Source: Scalesia atractyloides
Taxonomy: Eukaryota > Streptophyta > Magnoliopsida > Asterales > Asteraceae
Assembly: GCA_947069175.1 (NCBI GenBank)
Contig: CAMTDV010000027.1
Span: 44,467,369-44,531,368 of the forward strand
Length of the DNA: 64,000 bases
Direction: 5' to 3'
Part shown: positions 11,172 through 22,866 of the stretch, piece by piece
Numbering within the stretch: the stretch's first letter is position 1
How the letters are laid out: each line of letters begins with the position of its first letter
Notes under the pieces: model-generated
What the model was told of the DNA's origin: nothing
Seen by the model: the letters and a program-made list of their open reading frames with translations, nothing else
Database searches by the model: none
Position numbers and translations under genes: made by a program

Positions 11172-12563
11172 GAGCCGCTTTACACATCATAGATATATGC
11201 ATATACTTCTTGGTTTAAGTGGACCATTAGTCGCGTATTGTAGAATTTGCAACTTTTAATGCGTTTGAGACCATAGACCAAATACAAGCACAAAAATGAT
11301 TAAGGCATTAAGTAAACCTTTTCGTTTTACACCATTATATATCCTTACCCGAAATCAATCCCTTAGTCGCCAACTTTGAGCCTAAACCTTTTGCCATTTA
11401 GCATTTGACCGTTGAGCCTTATATCTTTAACCCGTGTGATGAAACTTGATTTTAGAATTAGTTTTGTGACTTTAAAAAATAGAAATTCAGAAAATATCAT
11501 GAAAAAGAATAGAAAATCGTTGAGAAAAGCACAAAAATATGTATTGATAGTTTGTGGAATAAAAGGCGAAATTATTTGCCTCTTAGTTTTGTTTATTCGT
11601 AGTAGTCGTTTTTAGAAGTAGTTGCGTATGTAATAAAATCGAGTTTTCATCACCTTAGCCACTTTCAAATTATCCTATTCCATACCCTTAGCCTAGCCCG
11701 TTACAACCCTTTAAAGACCTTTGACTTGTTCTTAGTATTTCTGTTCGGTGGTGGAGAATGATTGAGTTGCAAGCCTATGCGGGTACGTGTTCTAATCAGT
11801 TTGAGTGATTACATCAAAAGTGCTAATGCATCATCTATTAGCCAATTTTTAAACCGAGTGGGAGAAAACATTGTGAGGGGTGTGTATGACTTGTAAGTTC
11901 CAAGGGCAGGTTAATCTTGGATAACCATTCTTATGTGATTAATCACTTTACCACTAAATATGTTAAAAATTGTAAGAATCATGAACCGAGTATGACAATA
12001 GACCTTAGCTTATGTCTCGAGAATGGGAAGTGTCTTTTTCGTTCGACCCACGTGAAATGAAAAACAGATTTGCTTAAGGGCAAGCAAAAGACAAGTGTGG
12101 GGATGTGATGCGTGGTAATAAACCGGTGCTTTATTATGCTTAAGTTCATCTTTTTACATAACTTTTAATTTCGAATAGCTTACTTTTGATTGGATTTGTG
12201 TTTTGCAGGTCTTACAGAGTTTGAGGAGCTATTTGGGAGCTTTACAGAGCATCGGGACAGAAAACGGGTCAACCGGGAGTGCGAAATGGAAAAATCAGAA
12301 AACAAGAAATGGAGAGGTCGCCGCCGACGCTCTCCTGGGCCGTAGGCGACGCCCTCCAGAAAGTCCCGTCAGATGATTTGTTGCGTAGGCAGTGGTTTAG
12401 GCTGTCGTGAGTTTCCTGACCAACTAGGGGCCGACGCCGACGCCCTGATGGGCCGTTAGTAGGCGACGCCCCTCCCTTATCATGATCGTGAAATTTCAAT
12501 CTTTAATGTTTGGGGACGGGTTATATCATTTGTTTTGACCATTTTCAGGGAGTTACGTATTTT
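11172..12563 (+). repeat. Array unit 4
   Basis: 1392 bp. It differs from consensus by single-base length changes in homopolymers, such as TTAGTTTTGTTTATTC near 11585, GAGTGGGAGAAAAC near 11855 and GGCCGTTAGTAGGCG near 12452. Confidence 0.95.
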
Positions 12564-13956
12564 GAGCCGCTTTACACATCATAGATATATGCATATACTT
12601 CTTTGGTTTAAGTGGACCATTAGTCGCGTATTGTAGAATTTGCAACTTTTAATGCGTTTGAGACCATAGACCAAATACAAGCACAAAAATGATTAAGGCA
12701 TTAAGTAAACCTTTTCGTTTTACACCATTATATATCCTTACCCGAAATCAATCCCTTAGTCGCCAACTTTGAGCCTAAACCTTTTGCCATTTAGCATTTG
12801 ACCGTTGAGCCTTATATCTTTAACCCGTGTGATGAAACTTGATTTTAGAATTAGTTTGTGACTTTAAAAAAATAGAAATTCAGAAAATATCATGAAAAAG
12901 AATAGAAAAATCGTTGAGAAAAGCACAAAAATATGTATTGATAGTTTGTGGAATAAAAGGCGAAATTATTTGCCTCTTAGTTTGTTTATTCGTAGTAGTC
13001 GTTTTTAGAAGTAGTTGCGTATGTAATAAAATCGAGTTTTCATCACCTTAGCCACTTTCAAATTATCCTATTCCATACCCTTAGCCTAGCCCGTTACAAC
13101 CCTTTAAAGACCTTTGACTTGTTCTTAGTATTTCTGTTCGGTGGTGGAGAATGATTGAGTTGCAAGCCTATGCGGGTACGTGTTCTAATCAGTTTGAGTG
13201 ATTACATCAAAAGTGCTAATGCATCATCTATTAGCCAATTTTTAAAACCGAGTGGAGAAAACATTGTGAGGGGTGTGTATGACTTGTAAGTTCCAAGGGC
13301 AGGTTAATCTTGGATAACCATTCTTATGTGATTAATCACTTTACCACTAAATATGTTAAAAATTGTAAGAATCATGAACCGAGTATGACAATAGACCTTA
13401 GCTTATGTCTCGAGAATGGGAAGTGTCTTTTTCGTTCGACCCACGTGAAATGAAAAACAGATTTGCTTAAGGGCAAGCAAAAGACAAGTGTGGGGATGTG
13501 ATGCGTGGTAATAAACCGGTGCTTTATTATGCTTAAGTTCATCTTTTTACATAACTTTTAATTTCGAATAGCTTACTTTTGATTGGATTTGTGTTTTGCA
13601 GGTCTTACAGAGTTTGAGGAGCTATTTGGGAGCTTTACAGAGCATCGGGACAGAAAACGGGTCAACCGGGAGTGCGAAATGGAAAAATCAGAAAACAAGA
13701 AATGGAGAGGTCGCCGCCGACGCTCTCCTGGGCCGTAGGCGACGCCCTCCAGAAAGTCCCGTCAGATGATTTGTTGCGTAGGCAGTGGTTTTAGGCTGTC
13801 GTGAGTTTCCTGACCAACTAGGGGCCGACGCCGACGCCCTGATGGGCCGTAGTAGGCGACGCCCCTCCCTTATCATGATCGTGAAATTTCAATCTTTAAT
13901 GTTTGGGGACGGGTTATATCATTTGTTTTGACCATTTTCAGGGAGTTACGTATTTT
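12564..13956 (+). repeat. Array unit 5
   Basis: 1393 bp, near consensus, with homopolymer length variants such as CTTCTTTGGTTTAAG near 12600, GAATAGAAAAATCG near 12905 and AGTGGTTTTAGGC near 13787. Confidence 0.95.
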
Positions 13957-15350
13957 GAGCCGCTTTACACATCATAGATATATTGCATATACTTCTTGGT
14001 TTAAGTGGACCATTAGTCGCGTATTGTAGAATTTGCAACTTTTAATGCGTTTGAGACCATAGACCAAATACAAGCACAAAAATGATTAAGGCATTAAGTA
14101 AACCTTTTCGTTTTAACCCATTATATATCCTTACCCGAAATCAATCCTTAGTCGCCAACTTTGAGCCTAAACCTTTTGCCATTTAGCATTTGACCGTTGA
14201 GCCTTATATCTTTAACCCGTGTGTGATGAAACTTGATTTTAGAATTAGTTTTGTGACTTTAAAAAAATAGAAATTCAGAAAATATCATGAAAAAGAATAG
14301 AAAATCGTTGAGAAAAGCACAAAAATATGTATTGATAGTTTGTGGAATAAAAGTCGAAATTATTTGCCTCTTAGTTTGTTTATTCGTAGTAGTCGTTTTT
14401 AGAAGTAGTTGCGTATGTATTAAAATCGAGTTTTCATCACCTTAGCCACTTTCAAATTATCCTATTCCATACCCTTAGCCTAGCCCGTTACAACCCTTTA
14501 AAGACCTTTGACTTGTTCTTAGTATTTTGTTCGGTGGTGGAGAATGATTGAGTTGCAAGCCTATGCGGGTACGTGTTCTAATCAGTTTGAGTGATTACAT
14601 CAAAAGTGCTAATGCATCATCTATTAGCCAATTTTTAAACCGAGTGGAGAAAACATTGTGAGGGGTGTGTATGACTTGTAAGTTCCAAGGGCAGGTTAAT
14701 CTTGGATAACCATTCTTATGTGATTAATCACTTTACCACTAAATATGTTAAAAATTGTAAGAATCATGAACCGAGTATGACAATAGACCTTAGCTTATGT
14801 CTCGAGAATGGGAAGTGTCTTTTTCGTTCGACCCACGTGAAATGAAAAACAGATTTGCTTAAGGGCAAGCAAAAGACAAGTGTGGGGATGTGATGATGCG
14901 TGGTAATAAACCGGTGCTTTATTATGCTTAAGTTCATCTTTTTACATAACTTTTAATTTCGAATAGCTTACTTTTGATGAATTTGTGTTTTGCAGGTCTT
15001 ACAGAGTTTGAGGAGCTATTTGGGAGCTTTACAGAGCATCGGGACAGAAAACGGGTCAACCGGGAGTGCGAAATGGAAAAATCAGAAAACAAGAAATGGA
15101 GAGGTCGCCGCCGACGCTCTCCTGGGCCGTAGGCGACGCCCTCCAGAAAGTCCCGTCAGATGATTTGTTGCGTAGGCAGTGGTTTAGGCTGTCGTGAGTT
15201 TCCTGACCAACTAGGGGCCGACGCCGACGCCCTGATGGGCCGTAGTAGGCGACGCCCCTCCCTTATCATGATCGTGAAATTTCAATCTTTAATGTTTGGG
15301 GACGGGTTATATCATTTGTTTTGACCATTTTCAGGGAGTTACGTATTTTT
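13957..15350 (+). repeat. Array unit 6
   Basis: 1394 bp and more diverged than units 2-5. It has ATATATTGCATATAC near 13980, CGTTTTAACCCATT near 14109, AAAAGTCGAAATT near 14350, a duplicated GAT at the LTR start (TGTGATGATGCG near 14890) and a short deletion in TTGATGAATTTG near 14975. Confidence 0.95.
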
Positions 15351-16740
15351 GAGCCGCTTTACACATCATAGTATATATGCATATACTTCTTGGTTTAAGT
15401 GGACCATTAGTCGCGTATTGTAGAATTTGCAACTTTTAATGCGTTTTGAGACCATAGACCAAATACAAGCACAAAAATGATTAAGGCATTAAGTAAACCT
15501 TTTCGTTTTACACCATTATATATCCTTACCCGAAATCAATCCCTTAGTCGCCAACTTTGAGCCTAAACCTTTTGCCATTTAGCATTTGACCGTTGAGCCT
15601 TATATCTTTAACCCGTGTGATGAAACTTGATTTTAGAATTAGTTTTGTGACTTTAAAAAAAATAGAAATTCAGAAAATATCATGAAAAAGAATAGAAAAT
15701 CGTTGAGAAAAGCACAAAAATATGTATTGATAGTTTGTGGAATAAAAGGCGAAATTATTTGCCTCTTAGTTTGTTTATTCGTAGTAGTCGTTTTTAGAAG
15801 TAGTTGCGTATGTATAAAAATCGAGTTTTCATCACCTTAGCCACTTTCAAATTATCCTATTCCATACCCTTAGCCTAGCCCGTTACAACCCTTTAAAGAC
15901 CTTGACTTGTTCTTAGTATTTCTGTTCGGTGGTGGAGAATGATTGAGTTGCAAGCCTATGCGGGTACGTGTTCTAATCAGTTTGAGTGATTACATCAAAA
16001 GTGCTAATGCATCATCTATTAGCCAATTTTTAAACCGAGTGGAGAAAACATTGTGGAGGGGTGTTATGACTTGTAAGTTCCAAGGGCAGGTTAATCTTGG
16101 ATAACCATTCTTATGTGATTAATCACTTTACCACTAAATATGTTAAAAATTGTAAGAATCATGAACCGAGTATGACAATAGACCTTAGCTTATGTCTCGA
16201 GAATGGGAAGTGTCTTTTTCGTTCGACCCACGTGAAATGAAAAACAGATTTGCTTAAGGGCAAGCAAAAGACAAGTGTGGGGATGTGATGCGTGGTAATA
16301 AACCGGTGCTTTATTATGCTTAAGTTCATCTTTTTACATAACTTTTAATTTCGAATAGCTTACTTTTGATTGGATTTGTGTTTTGCAGGTCTTACAGAGT
16401 TTGAGGAGCTATTTGGGAGCTTTACAGAGCATCGGGACAGAAAACGGGTCAACCGGGAGTGCGAAATGGAAAAATCAGAAAACAAGAAATGGAGAGGTCG
16501 CTGCCGACGCTCTCCTGGGCCGTAGGCGACGCCCTCCAGAAAGTCCCGTCAGATGATTTGTTCCGTAGGCAGTGGTTTAGGCTGTCGTGAGTTTCCTGAC
16601 CAACTAGGGGCCGACGCCGACGCCCTGATGGGCCGTAGTAGGCGACGCCCCTCCCTTATCATGATCGTGAAATTTCAATCTTTAATGTTTGGGGACGGGT
16701 TATATCATTTGTTTTGACCATTTTCAGGGAGTTACGTATT
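15351..16740 (+). repeat. Array unit 7, continuing into the full LTR
   Basis: 1390 bp. Private variants include CATAGTATATATGC near 15369, GTGGAGGGGTGTTATG near 16053, GGTCGCTGCCGAC near 16500 and TTGTTCCGTAGG near 16560. Unlike the others it does not return to GAGCCGC after TTACGTATTTTTT but reads on into unique LTR sequence, so it is the junction with the original 3' LTR. Confidence 0.95.
16273..16283 (+). other. Polypurine tract of the Gypsy element
   Basis: AAGTGTGGGGA sits directly before the LTR start TGTGATGCG, after the lineage-typical GCTTAAGGGCAAGCAAAAGA. The same tract is present in every array unit (for example 7923-7933). Confidence 0.75.
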
Positions 16741-17648
16741 TTTTAGTTTTGAACTTCATCTTGGAGCCAAGAACCCTGCCACAATCATCCTCAATCACTT
16801 CCAATCCATCCAATCATCAGAATCACAACCTTCGATCCTAACCCTAGCTTACCATCATCTCCTCCATCATTCATTCAAACACACCATCTATTCCAAACCC
16901 TAACCATCATATCCATCATTCTCAAAGCATCAAGATGTTCGTGCTAAAGTCTCAATCATCTAGCGATCGTGTTACGTTTACCATGAGCGGCTAGTCTCTT
17001 TGGGTTTCACCCCAGTGTAGGTTCGGTAAGTTTCTAGGGTTTAACATTGTTTTGATTTTTGATTTGTGACAAGTTGTAGTTTTATTTTGAAACCTAAGAT
17101 AATTGTCTTGCATTTGTATCGTATTCGTAAATTTTTGAGCGAAGATTAAATTTGACTTTGCGAAATGTTTATGTGCAATTATGACTTGTCTAGGTTACAG
17201 TTTACATGTTCTTGGTAACGAAGTGCGGTCCTTCTTTTACGACGTCGATAGCTCTTGGCACCTAAGCCACGTGACACTAAATTCATTGGTAAATTATGCA
17301 ATTGAATTGAATCTAAAACGTGTAGGAACCCTAGGATTCAACTACCAAACCGGGTGTGAACCTTGTTCCAAATTATTGTTTAAACTCATTCAATCAAATC
17401 TTTGTGCAGTCAGTCAAGTTTACATAGTTAGTAATCAACATATAATCAAACTTGTCTATTTAATCCGGCCACTCTTTTTAACAAACAAAACAAACTAACA
17501 ACATAGCAAGCTTCATAAGTGTGACAACCTTTAAAATCAATCGTGTCCATCGCAAACTACAAACTCTTCATGGTTCGACCCCATACTACCACTAACGCAT
17601 AGTTACGGGTAAATCGGGCATATAAATATTATCTTTGACTGGGGCGCG
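16284..17648 (+). repeat. 3' LTR of the Athila-like element (long, about 1.36 kb)
   Basis: Starts TGTGATGCGTGG after the polypurine tract. The first 457 bp are shared with the array units. The remainder (16741-17648) is single copy in this window and noncoding, with a CT-rich leader-like stretch (16750-16930) and TTCTAGGGTTTAAC near 17031. The end near 17640 is inferred, because a Copia LTR begins at 17649. No partner LTR is visible here. Confidence 0.65.
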
Positions 17649-17754
17649 TGTTGGAATTGAACCCTACAAAAGAACAGATGATAGAAAGCCAAAATATACT
17701 ACAACCTCTGATCTAATAATAATAAAACATCTGCTAGAGTCAAGCTCTGCTGAA

Positions 17755-17945
17755 GACAAAATGTCAAAGGTCTGCCAAGGCAAAGCACTGTTGAAGACTA
17801 AAGCTAAAGGTCTACTAAGGCAAAGCTCTGTTAAAGACTAAAGCTAAAGGTTTGCCAAGGCAAAGCTCTGTTGAAGATAAAGCTAAAGGTCTGCCAAGGC
17901 AAAGCTCTATTGAAGACTAAGGCTAAAGGTCTGCCAAGGCAAGAC
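17755..17945 (+). repeat. 40-bp tandem repeat inside the LTR
   Basis: About 4.5 copies of a 40-bp unit built of AAAGCTAAAGGTCTGCCAAG followed by GCAAAGCTCTGTTGAAGACT. The 3' LTR carries the same array at about 32435-32625 with a slightly different copy pattern. It lies in U3, upstream of the TATA box, where enhancer repeats are usually found. A role in transcription is inferred only. Confidence 0.9.
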
Positions 17946-18103
17946 TTTGAAACAGAGGTTGTCTCATCAGTGTTTTCTATTAGTCTTTGTACTGTTTAGT
18001 TATAGAAGTGGTTACCTTAGCAGATGTTGTTAGTTTGTTAATATTGTTAAATGTCACTTTCCTGCTGACATCATCATAAGATGCTTAGTGGTTAGAATTG
18101 TAG

Positions 18104-18111
18104 TATAAATA
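18104..18111 (+). promoter_or_regulatory. LTR TATA box
   Basis: TATAAATA within AGTATAAATAGAACAG, about 280 bp from the LTR end. The same motif is kept in the 3' LTR (near 32788) and in the related LTR at 56596, which supports it as the Pol II promoter of this family. Confidence 0.75.
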
Positions 18112-18389
18112 GAACAGTGCCTGTACTGTTCTATTTGATCACTTTTCATCACTTATCATTCTAATATTCTTCTTTACATTTTGTATGAATAAATCAGTGA
18201 TCTTAGGCTGAGGGGGAGATTGTGAGTTATATGCAAGTGATTACAATCACGAAAGCATGACAATGAAAACAATCTCTCAATTGTTATGAATTAAAGTTCA
18301 TCAATCCGCTGCATGGTCATCTGATTTATTGTCCTTCATCTTTCATCCTTTGAAATTTTATAATAGTTTCAAACTCAGATCCTAACAAT

Positions 18390-18402
18390 TGGTATCAGAG
18401 CC
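18390..18402 (+). other. Primer-binding site
   Basis: TGGTATCAGAGCC, complementary to the initiator tRNA-Met 3' end, two bases after the LTR terminus. Confidence 0.9.
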
Positions 18403-18546
18403 TGGTCAATTGAATTTAATTTAACAATCAATTTGATTTGAATAGATCAGCTCTCACTGCTAATTCGGTTTGTTCGTTTTTGTTGAAAACAGAGTTTAAT
18501 TACGTTCTCAAAGTTTTTAAATAAAAATTGTTTGTAAACATTCAGA

Positions 18547-21540
18547 ATGTCACACACTTCACAAGATCCTCATAACACCGACAACATGTTTAAACCACCG
18601 ATCCTTGTCAGATCTGAGTATAATATCTGGCAAAGAAGGATGGGTCATGTCTTTGCTCAGTAAAACACGGTTGCTGGAAATCGGTCAACTTTGGACCTCA
18701 TGTTCCAATGATATTGAGTAGAGAGGACCCTAAAGTCCAAGTACCAAAGAATCCTGAAAATTATTTAGAGCGGATTTCCAAAAAAATCGAGCTAGATGCA
18801 AAGGCATTTAGCATCGTTTACTCTGCACTGCCAGACGATATCTATGCTGGCCTGTTGCATATTAACAGTGCAAAGGAATTGTGGGATGCTTTAAAAGAGC
18901 AATTCGGTGGGACTGAGGAATGATAAAAAATAACAGAGAAGTTTTAAATCAACAATATGAAACATTTTTTCATGTTAAAGGAGAGCCATTAACCAACAAT
19001 TTGAAAGGTTTAGCTGTCTTATTAGTGAGCTTAAACTGGTTAATGTTACGCTTGTAAATTCGACTTTAAATAATCATTTTCTTAGATCATTACCAGATAA
19101 GTGGGGCACTATAGCTTTTATAACTCAAAATTCAATTGGATTAAAAGAATTGAGTCTAATACAGCTTCATGGTAGGCTCCTCACTTATGAGAGAGAGCTG
19201 ACCAGAAAAAGAAGCTACAAGAATCTAGCAAGGTGGCTGATGACTATGCATTTGGTAGTATAACACTGTTTGGCCAAGAAGAAGTCACTGGCAGTAGTAA
19301 GGATCAGAGTTATGATCATTTCATTGATATAACTTCGGGTGGTAATTTCAACTCTGACCCTTACACACCTAATTATGCATTTGCTGCTAATGGGGAAAGC
19401 CAAACTTCTGATAACTTATGTTTTGAGTTGAATGACCTTCAACGTTTTGATCCTTAAGATTTGGAAGAGATGGATATTTTTCACTAGTTGTCTCTATTAA
19501 GTGTTAGGGCTAACAAATATTACAAGAGAACTGGTAGAAAGTTTCCAGGTTGCATGGGGGGCTAAAAGTTGGGCTGGATAAGTCAAAGATTAAGTGCTAT
19601 AAATGTAATAGTCTAGGACACTTTGCTAGAGAATGTAGGTCTCAATCAACTGGACCAATTATCACACATCCAAGCCTTAGACCTCAAAACACTCAAAACA
19701 CTTTCCATTATTCCCAATATACCCCTGCTCCTCATATGCAAAACACTACTCATTTTGCACACCCTGCTACCACTGACCTGTGCAATATGTTCAAATCACT
19801 ATTCCTCAAATTCAATATATTCAAGCACCAGTTCCTTAGGTTCAAATGCAACCTGCACAACAAGTTACTCAAACCACTGCTCAAGCAGAGGTTAACCAAC
19901 AGAGCATCTTTACTCAGGGCTTTGTTGATTGGAGTAGTTTACCTGAGGATCTAACTGATGAAAACTTTGCTCTAATTGATGACACTGAAAAGAAACAAAA
20001 TGAATTTTTCTTTATGGCATTAGAGTCTATAGTTGAGGGTGTTGAATTTGAGGAAGTGGAGTCTAAATCTGTTGTGTCTAATGTTCATGATGAAACAATT
20101 GTTACAAAAGAAAGTGTTGAGAAGATTTAAAATCTATGTCTGATCCATTGGGTGCTAGTGCTTGTGAAGGTGAATGTGATTGTGCCATGATGGCTGCTAC
20201 TAAGGTATCTCCTCAGATCTTAAAAGATCTATGTTCAGATAAATGCATCATAGCTTTTGCTAACATAAAAGAGGTGAATGAAAACCTTAGGAATAAGATT
20301 TTGGATGATGAATTGCAGTTTGAAAAGCGTTCAAAATAGCTAAAAACTAAAATGTTTGAAATAGAATCTGAAATCAGTAGCTTAAAACATGAAGCCAACA
20401 TAACCAAGGACCAACTCCAAACTATGATAGAAAAATATCATGTTTGCAAAAAGTAGTTGCAATCCACCCAACTCACTTATGAAAAAATGGGTGGAATCTT
20501 GTAAAGATTATGAGATTTTGCTAGAAAACCAGGTCAAAAGTAACATAAAATTTGGCATATGATTCAAGAAAAATGACCAAGTTTCTGAAAATGTTACTGG
20601 AAATGATTCTGGTATGGTTGAAATTGTTCCAACAAATTTATCTAGTCAAGAAATCAAGGTCACTGACAAAAATGGAAACAAAATTGTTTTAGAAAGACAT
20701 GAGGGATCCTCAACTTTTGAGGAAGTTGGGAATTACCAATTTAAACCCACATGGTGTGATGAATGTGACATCTTTGAGAATTTCAAACCAATGGATTTTT
20801 CAACCATTGAAGGTGTCAAATCACCAAAGGCAAGAATCATTCCCATAACAGATTTACCAGCAGATGTTGTTCCAGGAGATGTTACAACATCTGCAACATC
20901 TGCTGACAAAAAGTCTGAAAAAGGGAAAAAGAAAGAAAAGATCAAAAACTTGTTTTCTGATTTCTGTGAAAAGAAGAACCATGTTACCAAAAACTTTTTT
21001 CTTCTAAAAGCTTATGACATTAACAAAATAAGTGTGATCATTGATTCTCCAAATTGCACAATTTATAATAAAACAAATCGTAAAACTCAAGAGTGTGTTT
21101 ATCTCAAGAACTTTGATGCGAAAAAGAATGAGTATAAATCCAAAACACTAGAGAGCTCAAAGACTAGTACTTCAAAAGGAAAGTCTAAACAGACCTTTAT
21201 GCCTGTTGAAACACCTGTTACCAAAGCACGGCACAAAACCCCTGCTCCCAGAGAGGTGCAGGTAACAGATGCACCACCTGCCAATCAGTACCCCAAGAGG
21301 ATGGGGCCAACTAATTTACCAAAAGATACCTCTTAGTTATGACGTTACAAAAGGCCCTCAAAACCAAGAGTAAATAGGCATCCTCATGGTTACTATCATT
21401 TGGTAGGAGATGGGCCTCAACAGATGTTACAAAGATCTGTTCAAACCATTGACCATTTTTCTAAATTTGAGACTAGCATGTTTGTGACTCCTTCCAAAGC
21501 CATTTTGCCTTTGAAACCCACCAAAACTAATTATTTACCA
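18547..21540 (+). pseudogene. SIRE-like gag with CCHC knuckles and coiled-coil spacer
   Basis: The ATG at 18547 begins MSHTSQDP. The gag domain follows in pieces: YNIWQRRMGHVF near 18630, a UBN2-type segment (LERISKKIELDAKAF ... ELWDALKEQFGG) at 18708-18923, then a shifted frame. A CCHC knuckle CYKCNSLGHFAREC lies near 19597-19640. After it come a Gln/Thr-rich linker, a coiled-coil region (20250-20500, NIKEVNENLRNKILDDE) and a second, damaged knuckle (FCEKKNHVTKNFF, Cys lost) near 20960. Stops at 18661, 18921, 20337 and elsewhere break the frame. The product would be the virus-like particle capsid/nucleocapsid. Confidence 0.8.
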
Positions 21541-21542
21541 CT

Positions 21543-22866
21543 GTGCAGGGAGCTTATACTTGCCTTGATAGTTTATGGTATGTAGATAGTGGAGGCTCCA
21601 GGTACATGACAGGATGTAGAGCCCTTCTCAAATACTTCATGGCTCATGGAGGGGGTAACATATACTTTGGTAATAATTCAAAAGGGAAGGTGCTTGGGTC
21701 AAGAACTTTTCAAGCTGGGAAACCCAAATTTGAAAATGCCAATCTTATTAACAATCTAAAATTTAATCTTCTTAGTGTTTCACAAATAAGTGACAAGGGC
21801 TATGGGTCATTTTTCACTAAGAAAACTTGTCAGATTATTGGGCCAAAAGTGGTTAAAAAGATTGATCAAATCATAGCTGAGAGCAAAGCACAACTTGTTG
21901 CTCATAGGAGTGGCAATGTGTATGTGGTTGATATGTTGAAGGATAATCCAATGACTGATGTTTGTCTGTTCTCAGCTGCCTCTAACCAAGAGACAAAACT
22001 ATGGCACAGAAGACTTGGGCACACAAATCTGACTACTATCACCACACTCTCTAAACAAAGCCTTGTAAGAGGCTTACCACAAAATTTTTTCACAAGAGAA
22101 GAACATTGTGTTTCTTGTTTAAAAGGAAAACAACATAAAAGTTCTTACAAACCCATTGGTGAGTCCAAAATAAGTCAGTGCTTACAAATGTTACACATGG
22201 ATTTGTTTGATAAAAATCATGAGTCTCAGTAAAAAGAAATATTGTCTTGTCATAGTTGATGATTTTTCAAGGTTTACATGCACTTACTTCATGCACTCCA
22301 AGGATGAGACTGCAGGCATTTTGCAAGATTTTGTTAAAAGAGTTGAAAAGCAATTTGTCCTGCCTGTAAAAGTCTTTAGGAGTGATAATGGGACAGAGTT
22401 TAAAAATAAGGAGTTGGATGAGTTTTTTGTGTCAAAAGGAATTGTAAAGCAGTACAGCATTCCAAGAACACTAGAATAAAACGGGGTGGTTGAAAGGAAA
22501 AACATAACTTTAATTGAAGCTACTAGAACTATGCTTGCAGACTTTAGTTTACCCCTATCCTTTTGGGCAGAGGCTGTAAACACTGCTTCCTATGTTCAAA
22601 ATAGAGTTTTGATCAACTCCAGGCATCAATCCACTGCTTATGAAACTATATTCAAGATCAAACCGTTGATCTCATACTTTAAAATCTTTGGTTGCCCATG
22701 CTTCATTTTAAATCTAAAAAATTCAATTTCAAAATTTGCAGCCGAAGTAGACTGTGGTTATTTTCTTGGATACTCAACTACTGCCAAAGCCTACAAATTC
22801 TTTAATTCAAGAACTAGGTGTGTGGAAGAGACCTTGAATGTTAAGTTCAATGAACTTTCTTCATAA
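21543..22866 (+). pseudogene. Copia protease end and integrase
   Basis: Starts with WYVDSGGSRYMTG, the DSG-containing motif at the gag-pre-integrase border. The integrase zinc-binding domain is present: HRRLGH for the two His, then CVSCLKGKQ for the two Cys. The catalytic core shows the first Asp (HMDLF, near 22198), the second (FRSDNGTEF, near 22380) and the Glu region (ERKNITLIEATRTML, near 22490). Frame changes near 22230 and a stop at 22477 separate the parts. The key residues are recognisable, but no continuous frame remains, so the enzyme is dead. Confidence 0.9.

Larger units (their letters stand above)
7001..16740 (+). repeat. Seven-copy tandem array of a ~1.39 kb LTR-junction unit
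   Basis: Seven head-to-tail, nearly identical units begin at 7001, 8393, 9783, 11172, 12564, 13957 and 15351 (periods 1389-1394 bp). Each unit starts GAGCCGCTTTACACATCATA. It runs through about 930 bp of 3' untranslated sequence, crosses the polypurine tract (AAGTGTGGGGA) and the LTR start TGTGATGCGTGG, and stops 459 bp into the LTR at GGGAGTTACGTATTTT. Each unit also holds a pyrimidine-rich TTTGTGTTTTGCAGGT, then a GC-rich block with GGCGACGCC motifs. No unit encodes a recognisable protein. The end copies carry more private differences than the central ones, as expected from unequal crossing-over. Confidence 0.97.
2182..17648 (+). mobile_element. Athila-type Gypsy retrotransposon, 3' part with expanded end
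   Basis: In order this holds the integrase C-terminus (to about 2818), a GC-rich spacer, an intron-led ATHILA-ORF1-like gene (4202-6070), duplicated GAGGACAATGTTGACCTCAA motifs followed by G-rich tracts (6659-6780), a seven-fold tandem array (7001-16740) and a long 3' LTR (16284-17648). The env-like ORF after pol and the motif GCTTAAGGGCAAGCAAAAGA just before the polypurine tract fit Athila/Tat lineage elements. The 5' portion lies left of the inserted Copia element. All coding parts are broken. Confidence 0.75.
17649..18387 (+). repeat. 5' LTR of the SIRE-like element
   Basis: 739 bp, TGTTGGAATTGAACCC to GATCCTAACA, followed directly by the primer site. It shares nearly its whole length with the LTR at 32324-33068 and more distantly with the LTR at 56212-56857. 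It contains a 40-bp tandem repeat (17755-17945) and a TATA box. Confidence 0.95.

Noticed and set aside
7001..16740. Regular repeats that could suggest a CRISPR array or a tandem gene family
   Set aside because: The units are 1.39 kb, continuous and without spacers, and hold polypurine tract and LTR sequence but no conserved coding frame. They are a retroelement-derived tandem array.
17181..17498. 105-codon open frame in the Athila-like LTR
   Set aside because: Located in LTR sequence, with no family match and no start context. Probably a chance frame.
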